This document shows positions 16,033 to 23,810 of a stretch of DNA of 64,000 nt, one piece after another. The position numbers and the translations under genes are program-made. Position 1 is the first letter of the stretch. Every line of letters begins with the position of its first letter. The notes below the pieces were generated by a model. The model made no database searches. It was not told the DNA's origin and saw only the letters and a program-made list of their open reading frames with translations. The DNA is from Streptomyces sp. NBC_00237 (lineage in GTDB: Bacteria > Actinomycetota > Actinomycetes > Streptomycetales > Streptomycetaceae): positions 1,420,501 to 1,484,500 of the forward strand of contig NZ_JAPEMT010000001.1 of the NCBI RefSeq assembly GCF_026342435.1, in the 5' to 3' direction.

Positions 16033-16608
16033 TCAGCGCTCCCCGGACATTGGGGAGTTGGTCTCTTCGGTCCCTGCCTTCGTGCTGCCGTCGAGGGCGC
16101 GGCGTACGGCATAGCTGGCGAGCGGGCCGAGGTGGGTATCGAGCAAGGCACGCACGCGGGCGACGGCAGCCTCCGCGTGCTCGACCCGGAAGAGGGTGTG
16201 TCCTTCGCCGCGGATGAGCTGCGCCAGCCGCTCGTACTTCTCATCAGTGGTGTGTCCGTCCCAGCCCCGACAGATGCGGTTCGTCGGCTCCACGTGGGCG
16301 AAGAGGTCCATGTCCCTCTCAGCGATGTGCCAGCTCATCTGCCCGGTCGGTGCCTCGATGATGACCACGGCCCAGTCGGGTGCTGTCGGGTCGGTGTGTC
16401 CGATGTGGGAGGGGTAGAGGCTGGCGAGGTGCGCGACGAGGCGGGCGCGCTCGCGGTACGCCCCGTCGCGCTCGGCCTCGGCACGATCGGCACGGCGGTG
16501 CGAGTCGGCGAGGATGTCGACCGCGCGCACGGCCTTGGCCAGCCGTGAGTACAGGACGTCGAGTGCGTCGTCCGTGATGGTGTCGGCGGTGTGCCGGGGC
16601 TCGGTCAT
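16033..16608 (-). CDS. Hypothetical phage protein
   Basis: A 191-residue soluble protein (ATG 16608). The first 80 residues are helical with a coiled-coil-like charged stretch (SHRRADRAEAERDGAYRERA). The middle reads WAVVIIEAPTGQMSWHIAER and WDGHTTDEKYERLAQLI, a pattern common to a family of actinophage proteins of unknown function. Its start overlaps the next upstream gene by 4 bases. A 100-base gap follows its stop. Confidence 0.65.
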   Translation of the reverse strand: MTEPRHTADTITDDALDVLYSRLAKAVRAVDILADSHRRADRAEAERDGAYRERARLVAHLASLYPSHIGHTDPTAPDWAVVIIEAPTGQMSWHIAERDMDLFAHVEPTNRICRGWDGHTTDEKYERLAQLIRGEGHTLFRVEHAEAAVARVRALLDTHLGPLASYAVRRALDGSTKAGTEETNSPMSGER

Positions 16609-17018
16609 GCTGCTCGCCTCTTCCGGGCTCGGGTGCGGCAGTTGGCGGCGTGGCCTGCGCCGAGGGAGGTCCACCAGTGCTCGCAGCACGACGCGTCGAG
16701 GGTGCGCATCGCGGTGTCGATGGCGCAGCCTGCGGAGTGGACGACTTGGGAGGCGGCCCACATGGCGCAGCACGCGACGAACGCACCGTTGTGGGGCTCG
16801 TGGGGCCTTGCGGTGCGTTCCATGGCTTCTGCGAGGCGTCTGGCGGTCTGGTGGTGGTGCCAGGCGGTGCGGGTCATCGCGTCGGCGAGGAGCAGCGCGG
16901 TGAACGTGCAGAAGACGGCGTGCCACCAGAGTTGAGCGCGGATGCAGACGACTGCGGATGCGGCGGCGCCGATGGTGAGGGTGCCGAGGAGGAGTTGGGT
17001 GCGGGCGTAGCGGGTCAC
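16605..17018 (-). CDS. Membrane protein with Cys/His-rich tail
   Basis: A 137-residue protein from GTG 17018 (GAGGAG 5 bases upstream; overlaps the previous stop as GTGA). Two membrane helices (LLLGTLTIGAAASAVVCI and WWHAVFCTFTALLLADAM) are followed by a cytoplasmic region with many Cys and His (CCAMWAA, HSAGC, SCCEHWWTS, HAANC). Metal binding is possible. Function unknown. Confidence 0.6.
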   Translation of the reverse strand: MTRYARTQLLLGTLTIGAAASAVVCIRAQLWWHAVFCTFTALLLADAMTRTAWHHHQTARRLAEAMERTARPHEPHNGAFVACCAMWAASQVVHSAGCAIDTAMRTLDASCCEHWWTSLGAGHAANCRTRARKRRAA

Positions 17019-17209
17019 TGGTTCTCCTCGGCGCAGTTGGGGCAGAGGTCGCGGCCGTCGCGGGTGCGGCGCCAGCCGGTGGCCTTGAGTCGGCGGCGGA
17101 GCTCGGTGGGGTTCTGTGCGCGTATGGGGGCGCTGTGCTCGGTGTCGCAAGGCACTTCGGCCTCGTCGAGGGCGTCGCAGCGGATGGCGAGGTAGGTCAC
17201 GGCGGTCAT
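17015..17209 (-). CDS. Small zinc-finger-like phage protein
   Basis: A 64-residue protein (MTAVTYLAIRCDALDEAEVP) with one N-terminal Cys pair region and a C-terminal CPNC, separated by a basic helix (TELRRRLKATGWRRTRDGRD). The pattern of an N-terminal strand with Cys, an Arg-rich helix and a final CPNC is frequent in small actinophage proteins and suggests one structural zinc. It is coupled to both neighbours. Confidence 0.65.
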   Translation of the reverse strand: MTAVTYLAIRCDALDEAEVPCDTEHSAPIRAQNPTELRRRLKATGWRRTRDGRDLCPNCAEENQ

Positions 17210-17298
17210 CGACGGCTCCAGGGTGGGACGAGGAAGTGGCCGAGGAGTGCGGCGGCGTTGATCCAGATGAGGGCGCCGAGGATCAGGGTGTCGAGCAC
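17206..17298 (-). CDS. 30-residue single-pass membrane peptide
   Basis: A tiny gene from GTG 17298 with AGGGGAA upstream. The product is one membrane helix (TLILGALIWINAAALLGHFL) with a basic end PWSRR. It overlaps the gene upstream by 16 bases and the next gene by 4. Supported mainly by overlap and hydrophobicity. Confidence 0.45.
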   Translation of the reverse strand: MLDTLILGALIWINAAALLGHFLVPPWSRR

Positions 17299-17963
17299 GA
17301 GGTGTTCCCCTCGGCGTCGTCGGCCAGGCGGCGGAGTCCGAGCGTGATGTCGCGGACCGCCGTCCAGTAGCGGGGGTCCTGCTCCGTGGCGGCCCTGGCG
17401 AGCATCGCCTCGTACCGGCTGGCAGCCTCGCGCAGCACGGCGGCCCGATCGGCGGGCGCGGGCCTCTCGGCGAGGGCGCGCCGCATCTGCTCCACCTCGT
17501 CGCGAGGCGGGCTCACCAGCCAGCAGTGCCCGGCGTGCGGCTGCGGGGTGTTTGCCCAGGGGAGACCGCAGGTGCAGCCGTTGTGCTCTGCTGCGTATGC
17601 CTTGGCGCCGTCGCACCAGGACGAGTGCGGCAGGGTGCAGCCTTCGCCGTCGCAGCCGTGAGCCCACGCCTCCAGCTCGGCGTTGCGGTCCCGCAGGCGC
17701 TGGAGTTCGTCCTCGTCGGTCGCGTCGTCCCACACGACACGGGTGGCCCCTCCGTGCCCGTGGACGGCTTCCGCGTCGGCCATGTCGTCCCAGAACACGA
17801 TGCTGGGCCGGTCACCCAACCACCTGACGGATGCGGTTCCGTCGGGCCACAGGACGCCGAGGGCGACCACACCCGTCCCGGACACGCCAGATACGTCGCG
17901 GTCGCGTTGGAGGTGGAAGCGGCGGGACTGTGCGGTCATGCGGGTCTCATGCGAGTCGGTCAT
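17283..17963 (-). CDS. Hypothetical phage protein with Cys-rich centre
   Basis: A 226-residue protein. The N-terminal domain (FHLQRDRDVSGVSGTGVVAL, then WPDGTASVRWLGDRPSIVFW and AVHGHGGATRVVW) matches a small domain often seen in Streptomyces genomes. A central stretch has many Cys and His (HGCDGEGCTLPHSSWCDG, HNGCTCGLPW), like a zinc-binding insertion. The C-terminal part is helical. ATG 17963 and ATG 17939 are both possible starts. Unknown function. Confidence 0.65.
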   Translation of the reverse strand: MTDSHETRMTAQSRRFHLQRDRDVSGVSGTGVVALGVLWPDGTASVRWLGDRPSIVFWDDMADAEAVHGHGGATRVVWDDATDEDELQRLRDRNAELEAWAHGCDGEGCTLPHSSWCDGAKAYAAEHNGCTCGLPWANTPQPHAGHCWLVSPPRDEVEQMRRALAERPAPADRAAVLREAASRYEAMLARAATEQDPRYWTAVRDITLGLRRLADDAEGNTSCSTP

Positions 17964-18028
17964 GCGAGTCCTCCTGGTGGTGTGGGTCGCGTGGTGCGCG
18001 GGGTCGGCGGGAACCGGATGACCGCGCG

Positions 18029-18199
18029 TCAGGCGGCTTTCTCGGCGTGGACGCTGATGTCGGGGGTGATGGTGAAGCCGCTGCTGATGAGGTACTGGGC
18101 GACCCTGTCGGCACGTGCGGGGCCGGTTTCGTGGAGGGTGTCGGCGTCGTGGAGGGCGGCGGTGACGATGGCGAGGGCGGCGTCCGGGATGGGGGTCAT
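18029..18199 (-). CDS. 56-residue hypothetical protein
   Basis: A small helical protein (MTPIPDAALAIVTAALHDAD, ending TITPDISVHAEKAA) from ATG 18199, overlapping the previous stop by 4 bases. No family known. Confidence 0.55.
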   Translation of the reverse strand: MTPIPDAALAIVTAALHDADTLHETGPARADRVAQYLISSGFTITPDISVHAEKAA

Positions 18200-18849
18200 G
18201 CGGCTCCCTCGGTGGCGTGTTGTGCGGTGGTGGCGGCGTCGAGGCGGGAGGGGTGGGTGCTGGTGCGGGGGTGGCGGCGGTGGTTGACGCACGGGTTGCC
18301 GGGGGCGGCGCGGCAGGGCTCGTACGGACAGGTCACCGTCAGCGGGTCGGGCAGCCCTTGGGTGGCTCGGCGTTCGCGTTCGGCGCGGCGGGGCCGGAAC
18401 GCGGAGAGTTCGGCGGCGACGGTGCGCGGGACGTACGAGCCGAGGGCGGCGAGCCTGGCTTCTGCTTCGGCGGCGGGGCCTGCGTCGAGTTCGCGGAGGG
18501 TGACGGGTGGGGTGTGTCCGTGGGCGACGTCTCGGCGGGCGGCGGCCAGCTCGGCTCGGTAGGCGGCCTCGTCGTCCGGGTCAACCGGGGGTGCGGGGTC
18601 GGCGTGGCGTTCCATGCGGTCGCGGACGGTGGCTTGCCAGCGGGTGGCGATGTCGGCGGGGAGGACGGGCCAGGTGGAGCGGGCGTAGTGCTGGTGGGTG
18701 GCGGTGAGGGCGTAGTCGTAGGGGACATCGGCGAGGATTCCGGCCCACATCTGGATCTGAGCGCGGCGCTCGATGGGGTCCTCGCGGCGGACGCGAGGGT
18801 CGGCGAGGGCGATCTGCGCGAGGAGTTGCGGCAGCTGCTCGGGTTCCAT
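18196..18849 (-). CDS. Replication-region protein with Cys/His zinc motif
   Basis: A 217-residue protein (MEPEQLPQLLAQIALADPRV) encoded directly after the replication-organizer-like gene, with start and stop sharing a base at 18849. N-terminal helices include a segment YDYALTATHQHYARSTWPVL typical of phage replisome-loader partners. The C-terminus has CPYEPCRAAPGNPCVNHRRH, a zinc motif common in actinophage replication and hypothetical proteins. A helicase-loader-type role is possible by position only. Confidence 0.6.
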   Translation of the reverse strand: MEPEQLPQLLAQIALADPRVRREDPIERRAQIQMWAGILADVPYDYALTATHQHYARSTWPVLPADIATRWQATVRDRMERHADPAPPVDPDDEAAYRAELAAARRDVAHGHTPPVTLRELDAGPAAEAEARLAALGSYVPRTVAAELSAFRPRRAERERRATQGLPDPLTVTCPYEPCRAAPGNPCVNHRRHPRTSTHPSRLDAATTAQHATEGAA

Positions 18850-19730
18850 CAGGTGCCTCCGGTCTTCTTCTGGCGGAGTTCTTCGGCGATGGCCGCCATG
18901 TCTGCGAGGTATTCGCTGGTCTTGCTGGGAGGTGTGGCGGGGAGGGCCCGGGGGCCGGTGTACGCAGGTGCGGTCTGGAGTCCGGACCAGCCGCCGAGGA
19001 AGTAGCGGGCCGAGTAGGGCGGGTTTTTGGCGGCCTGCCAGACGCGGGCGGCGTGGTCGACGAGGGCGGGTACGCCGGTGCGCCGGACGGTGTCGCGAAG
19101 GTCGAGCCACTCGGCGCTGCTGAAGGTCCAGGAGACGTTCATGCCGCGGGCAGCCATGGCGTCGATGAGGGGTTGGATCTCTCCTCTTCCGCTGGTCTTG
19201 GCCACGTCTGTGCCGGGGGTGTCTGCGGAGGGGGTAGGGGGAGGAGGTACTTCCGAAGGAAGTACCTGGGACGGGACGGGGCGGGTGGGGACGGGGGCAG
19301 CGTCGCCGTGACGGCCTGTAGACGCGTCTACAGGCCCATCTACAGGCGGCCCGTCATCGCCGTTGGCCTGCTCCTTCTTCTTTCCGTCGCGCCAACGTTG
19401 TTGCCGTGTTGTCTTCGCTTTGCGCGCCAACTCGGTCTCAACTCGACTCGGGTTGCGGTCCAAGTACTGATGGATCGCGTACGAGTTGGCGTCGAGTTGG
19501 GGACACGACTCGCAGTCGTGGCCGCTCTGGTGCCAGAGCCCGGCATCGATCAGGGCCTTGATCATTCGAGGAGTGCCGTACAACTTGGCGATCTGCTTCG
19601 GGATCACGCCGTCGGTCACCTGCTGCGCGGCCCATGACCCGCAGCGGACGTAGAGACCGACCGCAGGGGTTCCCGCTGCAAACACCTTGGGGTGGCAGTG
19701 GAACCCATCGTCGATCTTGAACCACGACAT
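18849..19730 (-). CDS. Phage replication-organizer-like (DnaD/wHTH) protein
   Basis: A 293-residue protein. The N-terminus (MSWFKIDDGFHCHPKVFAAG, then VGLYVRCGSWAAQQVTDGVI and AKLYGTPRMIKALIDAGLW) is the winged-helix domain seen in phage replication initiators of actinophages. A Pro-rich linker (about residues 125-175) joins it to a C-terminal helical domain (SAEWLDLRDTVRRTGVPALV). The linker-coding DNA contains two perfect dyads, as happens with lambda O and its origin. It probably recruits the host replication machinery. Confidence 0.72.
   Translation of the reverse strand: MSWFKIDDGFHCHPKVFAAGTPAVGLYVRCGSWAAQQVTDGVIPKQIAKLYGTPRMIKALIDAGLWHQSGHDCESCPQLDANSYAIHQYLDRNPSRVETELARKAKTTRQQRWRDGKKKEQANGDDGPPVDGPVDASTGRHGDAAPVPTRPVPSQVLPSEVPPPPTPSADTPGTDVAKTSGRGEIQPLIDAMAARGMNVSWTFSSAEWLDLRDTVRRTGVPALVDHAARVWQAAKNPPYSARYFLGGWSGLQTAPAYTGPRALPATPPSKTSEYLADMAAIAEELRQKKTGGT
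19245..19334. repeat. Two perfect dyads inside the replication gene, candidate origin
   Basis: Dyad 1 has 10-base arms AGGTACTTCC (19245-19254) and GGAAGTACCT (19258-19267) with a 3-base spacer. Dyad 2 is the 20-bp perfect palindrome CCTGTAGACGCGTCTACAGG (19315-19334), followed by another half-site ATCTACAGG. Both fall in the disordered-linker codons (about 132-162) of the replication-organizer-like gene. The GTAGAC core of dyad 2 also appears in the immunity operators at 26.4 kb. Confidence 0.6.
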
Positions 19731-19823
19731 GTACGGCTTCTCTCCGGTGCGTAGTGCGGTTGGTGGTCCGGGGCGGGGAGTCGTCCGCCCCGGACGGCGT
19801 GGGGCGTGGATCAGGCGGCGGGG

Positions 19824-20168
19824 TTACCTGCTGGGGTTCTTGCGGATCGACGCGGTTACGGCGCCAGTTCGTACGAGGTCCCGGAGTCGCGGTGACGTCG
19901 TCACGCGGATCCCCTGGCGGGCAGGGACAGTGACCAGTTCGCCGGTCTGCGGATTGCGGGCCTGGCGGGCAGGTCGAGGAACGGGGCGCCAGCTGCCGAA
20001 GTTGGTGACGGTGACGCTGTGTCCGGCGGCGAGGGCGCGGGTGATCGCGTTGAGGACGGCGTCGACGGCGCGGTGGCCCTCGTGGGTGGTGGTGCCGAGT
20101 TCGGCGGCGACGGCCGCGGCGAGGGCGCTCTTGTTGAGGGGGCCGGTGGGCTGGGCGATGGTGGCCAT
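19824..20168 (-). CDS. Phage-encoded HU-like DNA-binding protein
   Basis: A 114-residue protein from ATG 20168. After a short leader it follows the HU/IHF pattern: NKSALAAAVAAELGTTTHEG (first helices), AVDAVLNAITRALAAGHSVT, VTNFGSWRPVPRPARQARNP (the saddle and DNA-binding arm with its RNP turn), then a C-terminal helix. It could shape phage DNA at the origin or recombination sites. The gene is coupled to a zinc-ribbon gene upstream. A 93-base gap separates it from the replication gene. Confidence 0.88.
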   Translation of the reverse strand: MATIAQPTGPLNKSALAAAVAAELGTTTHEGHRAVDAVLNAITRALAAGHSVTVTNFGSWRPVPRPARQARNPQTGELVTVPARQGIRVTTSPRLRDLVRTGAVTASIRKNPSR

Positions 20169-20389
20169 CAGAGGGTTCCGTTCTGGTACGCGTCGGCCGC
20201 GTCGGCGGCCTGCTGCTGGAGGGCTGCCTCGGCGCACGTCTTGTGCGCAGGCTTGCCTTTGCTGTCGCGGAGTTGGGTGAGGCCGGGGCAGTACCGGCAC
20301 TGCTTGGCCTGCCAGGACCAGTGCGAGGAGTCGCGCCAGTCGAGGACCCCGGTGGTGGGCGGGGGCTGCGGGCGCGGTCGGCGGGTCAC
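20168..20389 (-). CDS. Small zinc-ribbon phage protein
   Basis: A 73-residue protein (GTG 20389) with a Cys motif CRYC and a later KTC about 20 residues on, framed by DSSHWSWQAKQC and a helical Ala/Gln-rich tail (AEAALQQQAADAADAYQNG). A common small actinophage protein type of unknown function. It overlaps the WhiB-like gene by 4 bases. Confidence 0.6.
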   Translation of the reverse strand: MTRRPRPQPPPTTGVLDWRDSSHWSWQAKQCRYCPGLTQLRDSKGKPAHKTCAEAALQQQAADAADAYQNGTL

Positions 20390-20649
20390 GCAGCAACTCC
20401 TGCGCACTGCTGGGCTGTCCGCTTGTAGAGGCCGTACCGCTGGCTCGCGCTGAGACCGCCGCGGATGCCGTGCCGGTTGTCCAGGGATCGCCCGCTCTCT
20501 TCCGCCATGGCCGCGCGCAGGCAGATCCTCCGTACCGGGCACTGGTCGCAGACCTCCTTGGCCGCGCGGATGCCGTGGCCGTCTCGGCTGCCGGGGAACA
20601 TGAAGTCGTCGAGGCCGAGGCACGCGGCGTAGTTGCGCCAGTTCGTCAC
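20386..20649 (-). CDS. Phage WhiB-like iron-sulfur regulator
   Basis: An 87-residue protein with the four conserved Cys of WhiB proteins: Cys10, then Cys34-x2-Cys37-x5-Cys43 (EVCDQCPVRRIC). These bind a 4Fe-4S cluster. The downstream turn is GIRGGLSA, where most host WhiB proteins have Trp in place of Arg (GVWGG). WhiB proteins act on the primary sigma factor; the mycobacteriophage TM4 version blocks the host protein and causes superinfection exclusion, so a similar role is possible here. It lies in the early operon between RuvC-like and zinc-ribbon genes. Confidence 0.9.
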   Translation of the reverse strand: MTNWRNYAACLGLDDFMFPGSRDGHGIRAAKEVCDQCPVRRICLRAAMAEESGRSLDNRHGIRGGLSASQRYGLYKRTAQQCAGVAA

Positions 20650-21242
20650 CGCGCCACCACCGGGGTCTCCTCGGGCCACTGCACGCCGTCGAGGGCGCGG
20701 GAGTGGGTAGCAGGCAGGGCAGCGGTGGGGTAGCCGAGCCAGTGGAGTCCGAGGTGGGCCATGGACGCGGCGTCGGCCTGGTCGTACCTGCCGGGCCCCT
20801 CGCACTCGATCCCGAAGTGCGCTTGTACGCCATCGCGGACGGCACCCTTGGTCGCGTTGCCTTTGCCCGTGGCGTACATCGCCCGTTGGGCGGGCGGGCA
20901 CACTGCGTACGGAATCTTGCGGCGCCACAGGTCGTGGGTGACCAGCCACCACAGACCGGCCATCTCGTGGTGCCCGGCCATCGCCCCGTGTCCGTACGAC
21001 GGGCCTTCGATGACGACGAGGTCAGCGGCGCGGACGCGTTCGGTGACTTCCTGCCGGAGCCAGGCGAGGCGGATGTGCCCGCGGGCCTTCGTGCGGAGCG
21101 CGTCGGCCCAATCGGTCCCGGCGATCCCGGTTGAGGTGAGGGAGAGGTCGAGGCCGATGACGAGGGGGGTGGGTCCTGCGGCCGGGCGGGGGGACAACCC
21201 GGCCGCAGGAGTCGTGTCGCCGAACAGAGTGGGTGTGGTCAC
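20646..21242 (-). CDS. RuvC-like Holliday-junction resolvase
   Basis: A 198-residue nuclease of the RuvC/RNase H fold: first acidic strand VIGLDLSLTSTGIA, second site VVIEGPSYG, and a C-terminal helix with DQADAASMAHLGLHWLG, matching the D-E-DxxD acidic set. It would resolve branched DNA made during phage replication and recombination before packaging. I chose GTG 21242 (GTGA overlap with the upstream stop); GTG 21254 is the alternative. Neighbouring RecT- and RecE-like genes support a recombination module. Confidence 0.82.
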   Translation of the reverse strand: MTTPTLFGDTTPAAGLSPRPAAGPTPLVIGLDLSLTSTGIAGTDWADALRTKARGHIRLAWLRQEVTERVRAADLVVIEGPSYGHGAMAGHHEMAGLWWLVTHDLWRRKIPYAVCPPAQRAMYATGKGNATKGAVRDGVQAHFGIECEGPGRYDQADAASMAHLGLHWLGYPTAALPATHSRALDGVQWPEETPVVAR

Positions 21243-22051
21243 GTCATGCACCACCCGGAGTCACACTGGCCGTCGGCCTCGTCGAACATCGGGAGGACGT
21301 CGACCCCGTCGGGGATGGCTTCGCGGAGCGGCTTGCCGAAGCGGGTCAGGTAGACGTGGTCCTTGCCGAGTTCGTCGCGCCTGCGGTTGAGGAGTTCTTC
21401 GAGCTGGCAGGACTTCTCGAAGAGTTCCGGCTCGTCCCGACGCTGGTCGTGCCAGGTCTCGGGGCGGTGGAACGGGCAGAAGTAGCACGAGGACTTGGGC
21501 GGTACGGGCAGGCCCGCGTCACGGATGACGCGTGCACAGTCGGTACGCCTGAGACCCAGGTCGAGGAGCGGGTAGACGATCTCCTCATGCGGTTCGCAGC
21601 GCCGGTTGTTGGCGCGGTGGATCTCGTCCACGCTGATGCCGATACCGATGATGGCCGGGTTGTCCTTAGTGGCACCGCGGCGCTTGAGTTCCCGCCCGAT
21701 GGTCTTGATCTTGAAGTCGGCGGTGCACGACCGTGTGCCGGGTGCCCCGTTGGACATCCGTACCGGTATGGCCAGTGACCGGGAACCCTCCTTGGTGAGC
21801 TGGCCGTACGGGGTGCGCTTCTCACCGCTGCGGACCATGACGCGGTCGAGGAGAACCAACTCGATGCCGTGCTCCGCCGCGTACGGGCGGGCGTACTCGT
21901 CGAGGTAGCGCATGGTGGCCGGGCTCTCGGAGTCATCGCCGACGTTCGCCATGAGGAACGTGCGGAAGTTGATGCGGCCCTGGGCGGCCAGGACTAGCAG
22001 GGCGGTGGACTGGACGCCGCCGCCGTAGCTGATGGAGCGCAGTGCAGTCAT
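21239..22051 (-). CDS. PAPS-reductase-family protein (PP-loop ATPase fold)
   Basis: A 270-residue protein with the PP-loop SYGGGVQSTALL (residues 8-19) of the phosphoadenylyl-sulfate reductase superfamily, plus Cys motifs SCTADFK and SSCYFCPFHRPE that could hold a metal or Fe-S cluster. In the wider family such enzymes activate sulfur or nucleosides, including DndC of DNA phosphorothioation. Free-standing versions are common in actinophages without a known role. No sulfur-assimilation or dnd partner is present here. Coupled to RuvC-like and RecT-like genes by 4-base overlaps. Confidence 0.8.
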   Translation of the reverse strand: MTALRSISYGGGVQSTALLVLAAQGRINFRTFLMANVGDDSESPATMRYLDEYARPYAAEHGIELVLLDRVMVRSGEKRTPYGQLTKEGSRSLAIPVRMSNGAPGTRSCTADFKIKTIGRELKRRGATKDNPAIIGIGISVDEIHRANNRRCEPHEEIVYPLLDLGLRRTDCARVIRDAGLPVPPKSSCYFCPFHRPETWHDQRRDEPELFEKSCQLEELLNRRRDELGKDHVYLTRFGKPLREAIPDGVDVLPMFDEADGQCDSGWCMT

Positions 22052-22932
22052 TCGGTCGCCGCCGATCCGGGCTGCGCCGTCGTCGGCCAGGCAGAACCAA
22101 CCGACTCGGCCTCAGCCGGACAGGGCTTGGCCACCTCCTTGATCTCATCGACGGTGACCCGGGCCGCAGGGAACTCGTCGTCGACAGAGACCTCGCCGCG
22201 CTGGATCGACTTGAACACCACGATCAACTGGGCCACGTCGTGCTCGGTCCACCGCCCCGACGGACGCCCGAGCTTGGTCTCCACCCGGTCCGCCGTGACG
22301 CCGATGCCCTCGAACGCCCGGACCGCGTCGGCAATGCGGATGTCCAGTGGCTTGCCGCCGCCGTCGCGGAGCGTGCGCGCGCACAGCTCCTTCGCCTCCT
22401 CGACGAACCAGGGCGGGAGGATCGCGAAGATCGCCTCACGCACCCGGCGGGCGCCGTTGTTGGCGTTGTTCTCGTAGATGTCGCGCATGTCGGTGAGGGC
22501 CTTGGGGCCGCCCTTCTGGTCCCTCTTGTGCGGCACGATGAACGTCGAGGAAGTGCGGGAGTTCTTCTGGACGTCCCAGGCGAACGCCTGCATCTCCGAC
22601 TCGCCGTACTCGTCGTCCCGGCGCATCTCCACCAGCCCGTACTGGATGTTGCCCCAGCAACGCGCCAGCTCCCGGGCGAGGTGGACGGACGGCCCGGCCA
22701 CCGTGGACCCGGCCCGGGGGAACCGGAACTGGGCCCGCTCGGCCAGGAACATCTGAGTACAGGACTGCCGCATCTCCGCGACGGCGGCGGTGATGTCGCG
22801 GGGACACTGCTGCGCGACGACGATCGCGGCCTGCACCTCGGCCACCGCCCGCGACTGCTCAACCGCCGTGCCCTGCCCGACCCGTGCCGGACCACCGACG
22901 GGGGCGATGCGCTCGATCTCCTGGTAGCTCAC
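22048..22932 (-). CDS. RecT-like single-strand annealing protein
   Basis: A 294-residue protein resembling a conserved actinophage family of ssDNA-annealing proteins: VEQSRAVAEVQAAIVVAQQC, then FRFPRAGSTVAGPSVHLARE, CWGNIQYGLVEMRRDD, and STFIVPHKRDQKGGPKALTD, followed by a helical C-terminal part (WTEHDVAQLIVVFKSIQRGE). It would pair 3' single strands made by the exonuclease encoded immediately upstream. A 4-base overlap couples the two genes. Confidence 0.82.
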   Translation of the reverse strand: MSYQEIERIAPVGGPARVGQGTAVEQSRAVAEVQAAIVVAQQCPRDITAAVAEMRQSCTQMFLAERAQFRFPRAGSTVAGPSVHLARELARCWGNIQYGLVEMRRDDEYGESEMQAFAWDVQKNSRTSSTFIVPHKRDQKGGPKALTDMRDIYENNANNGARRVREAIFAILPPWFVEEAKELCARTLRDGGGKPLDIRIADAVRAFEGIGVTADRVETKLGRPSGRWTEHDVAQLIVVFKSIQRGEVSVDDEFPAARVTVDEIKEVAKPCPAEAESVGSAWPTTAQPGSAATE

Positions 22933-23810
22933 AGGTACTCCTCGGTGTCACGGATCTCCGCCCACACGGGCAAGGAGAGGTAGGCAATGTCGTCGGCATA
23001 GCCGGGCCAGTGACCGGTCTCGACGCAGCGGGCGAAGGTGTCGATCGCCCGCCGGTTCTTCGCGGCGCCGATCCGCAGCGCGGCGGCGTCCAGCTCGACG
23101 ACGGTCACGAGGTACGGGGCGGCCTTCTCCTGGCAGACGAAGACGAAAGCGGCGTCCGCGTCCGCGAGGCCGAGCGCACGGGCACCGGCCCGGTACCAGT
23201 CGGCCTGCTGGTGGTAGCCGTACTCCTCCACCGCCCGCGCCAGCGCGGCCGGTTCGGCAGAGCGGCACGTCTTGTAGTCCGGGATGATCAACCGGCCGTT
23301 GCGGGGGTCGGGCAGCCAGTCGAAACGGGCCCGCCGCATCACCCCGGTCGGCTCGTCCCGCCAGAACAGCGACGCCTCCGGCCGCCCCGACCCGGGGGCG
23401 AACAGCGCCGAGGCCACCGGGTGCCGACGGAGTGCGTCCGCCATGTCCTGCACCCGGTCGAAGTCGGAGGCCAGCAACGCGACCCCACCAGCGGCGTGGA
23501 CCTCGTCGCGCTCTTGGCGTGCGGCCTTCGTGCGCCAGTCGTCCGCCTCGATCGCGACGAGGTCGGGCCCATCGCCGAGCGCCAGGCGGTGCGCGGCAGT
23601 TCCGAGGGCGAACACCGGGTTGTACGGCTGTGGGTGGTCCTGCTCGTACCGGAACAAGGCCGGGCAGGATGCGAGGAGTCGACGGGCGCCGGAGGAGGAC
23701 AGCGAGGACCGATCGGCGTGGTACTGCTCGGCGGTCATGTCGTAGAGGCCGGGCTCGGTGATCGACCCGGCGGCCGGGGCCGAAGCCCCGGCCTGCACGG
23801 TGGTCTCCAT
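22929..23810 (-). CDS. RecE/exonuclease VIII-like PD-(D/E)XK nuclease
   Basis: A 293-residue protein from ATG 23810. Key parts: LSSSGARRLLASCPALFRYE near the N-terminus, FALGTAAHRLALG, and the nuclease core RFDWLPDPRNGRLIIPDYKT (Asp, later Asp-Tyr-Lys) with YGYHQQADWYRAGA, matching the DUF3799/RecE exonuclease type. With the RecT-like partner it forms the phage homologous recombination pair. Overlaps RecT by 4 bases and shares one base with the preceding gene. Confidence 0.85.
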   Translation of the reverse strand: METTVQAGASAPAAGSITEPGLYDMTAEQYHADRSSLSSSGARRLLASCPALFRYEQDHPQPYNPVFALGTAAHRLALGDGPDLVAIEADDWRTKAARQERDEVHAAGGVALLASDFDRVQDMADALRRHPVASALFAPGSGRPEASLFWRDEPTGVMRRARFDWLPDPRNGRLIIPDYKTCRSAEPAALARAVEEYGYHQQADWYRAGARALGLADADAAFVFVCQEKAAPYLVTVVELDAAALRIGAAKNRRAIDTFARCVETGHWPGYADDIAYLSLPVWAEIRDTEEYL

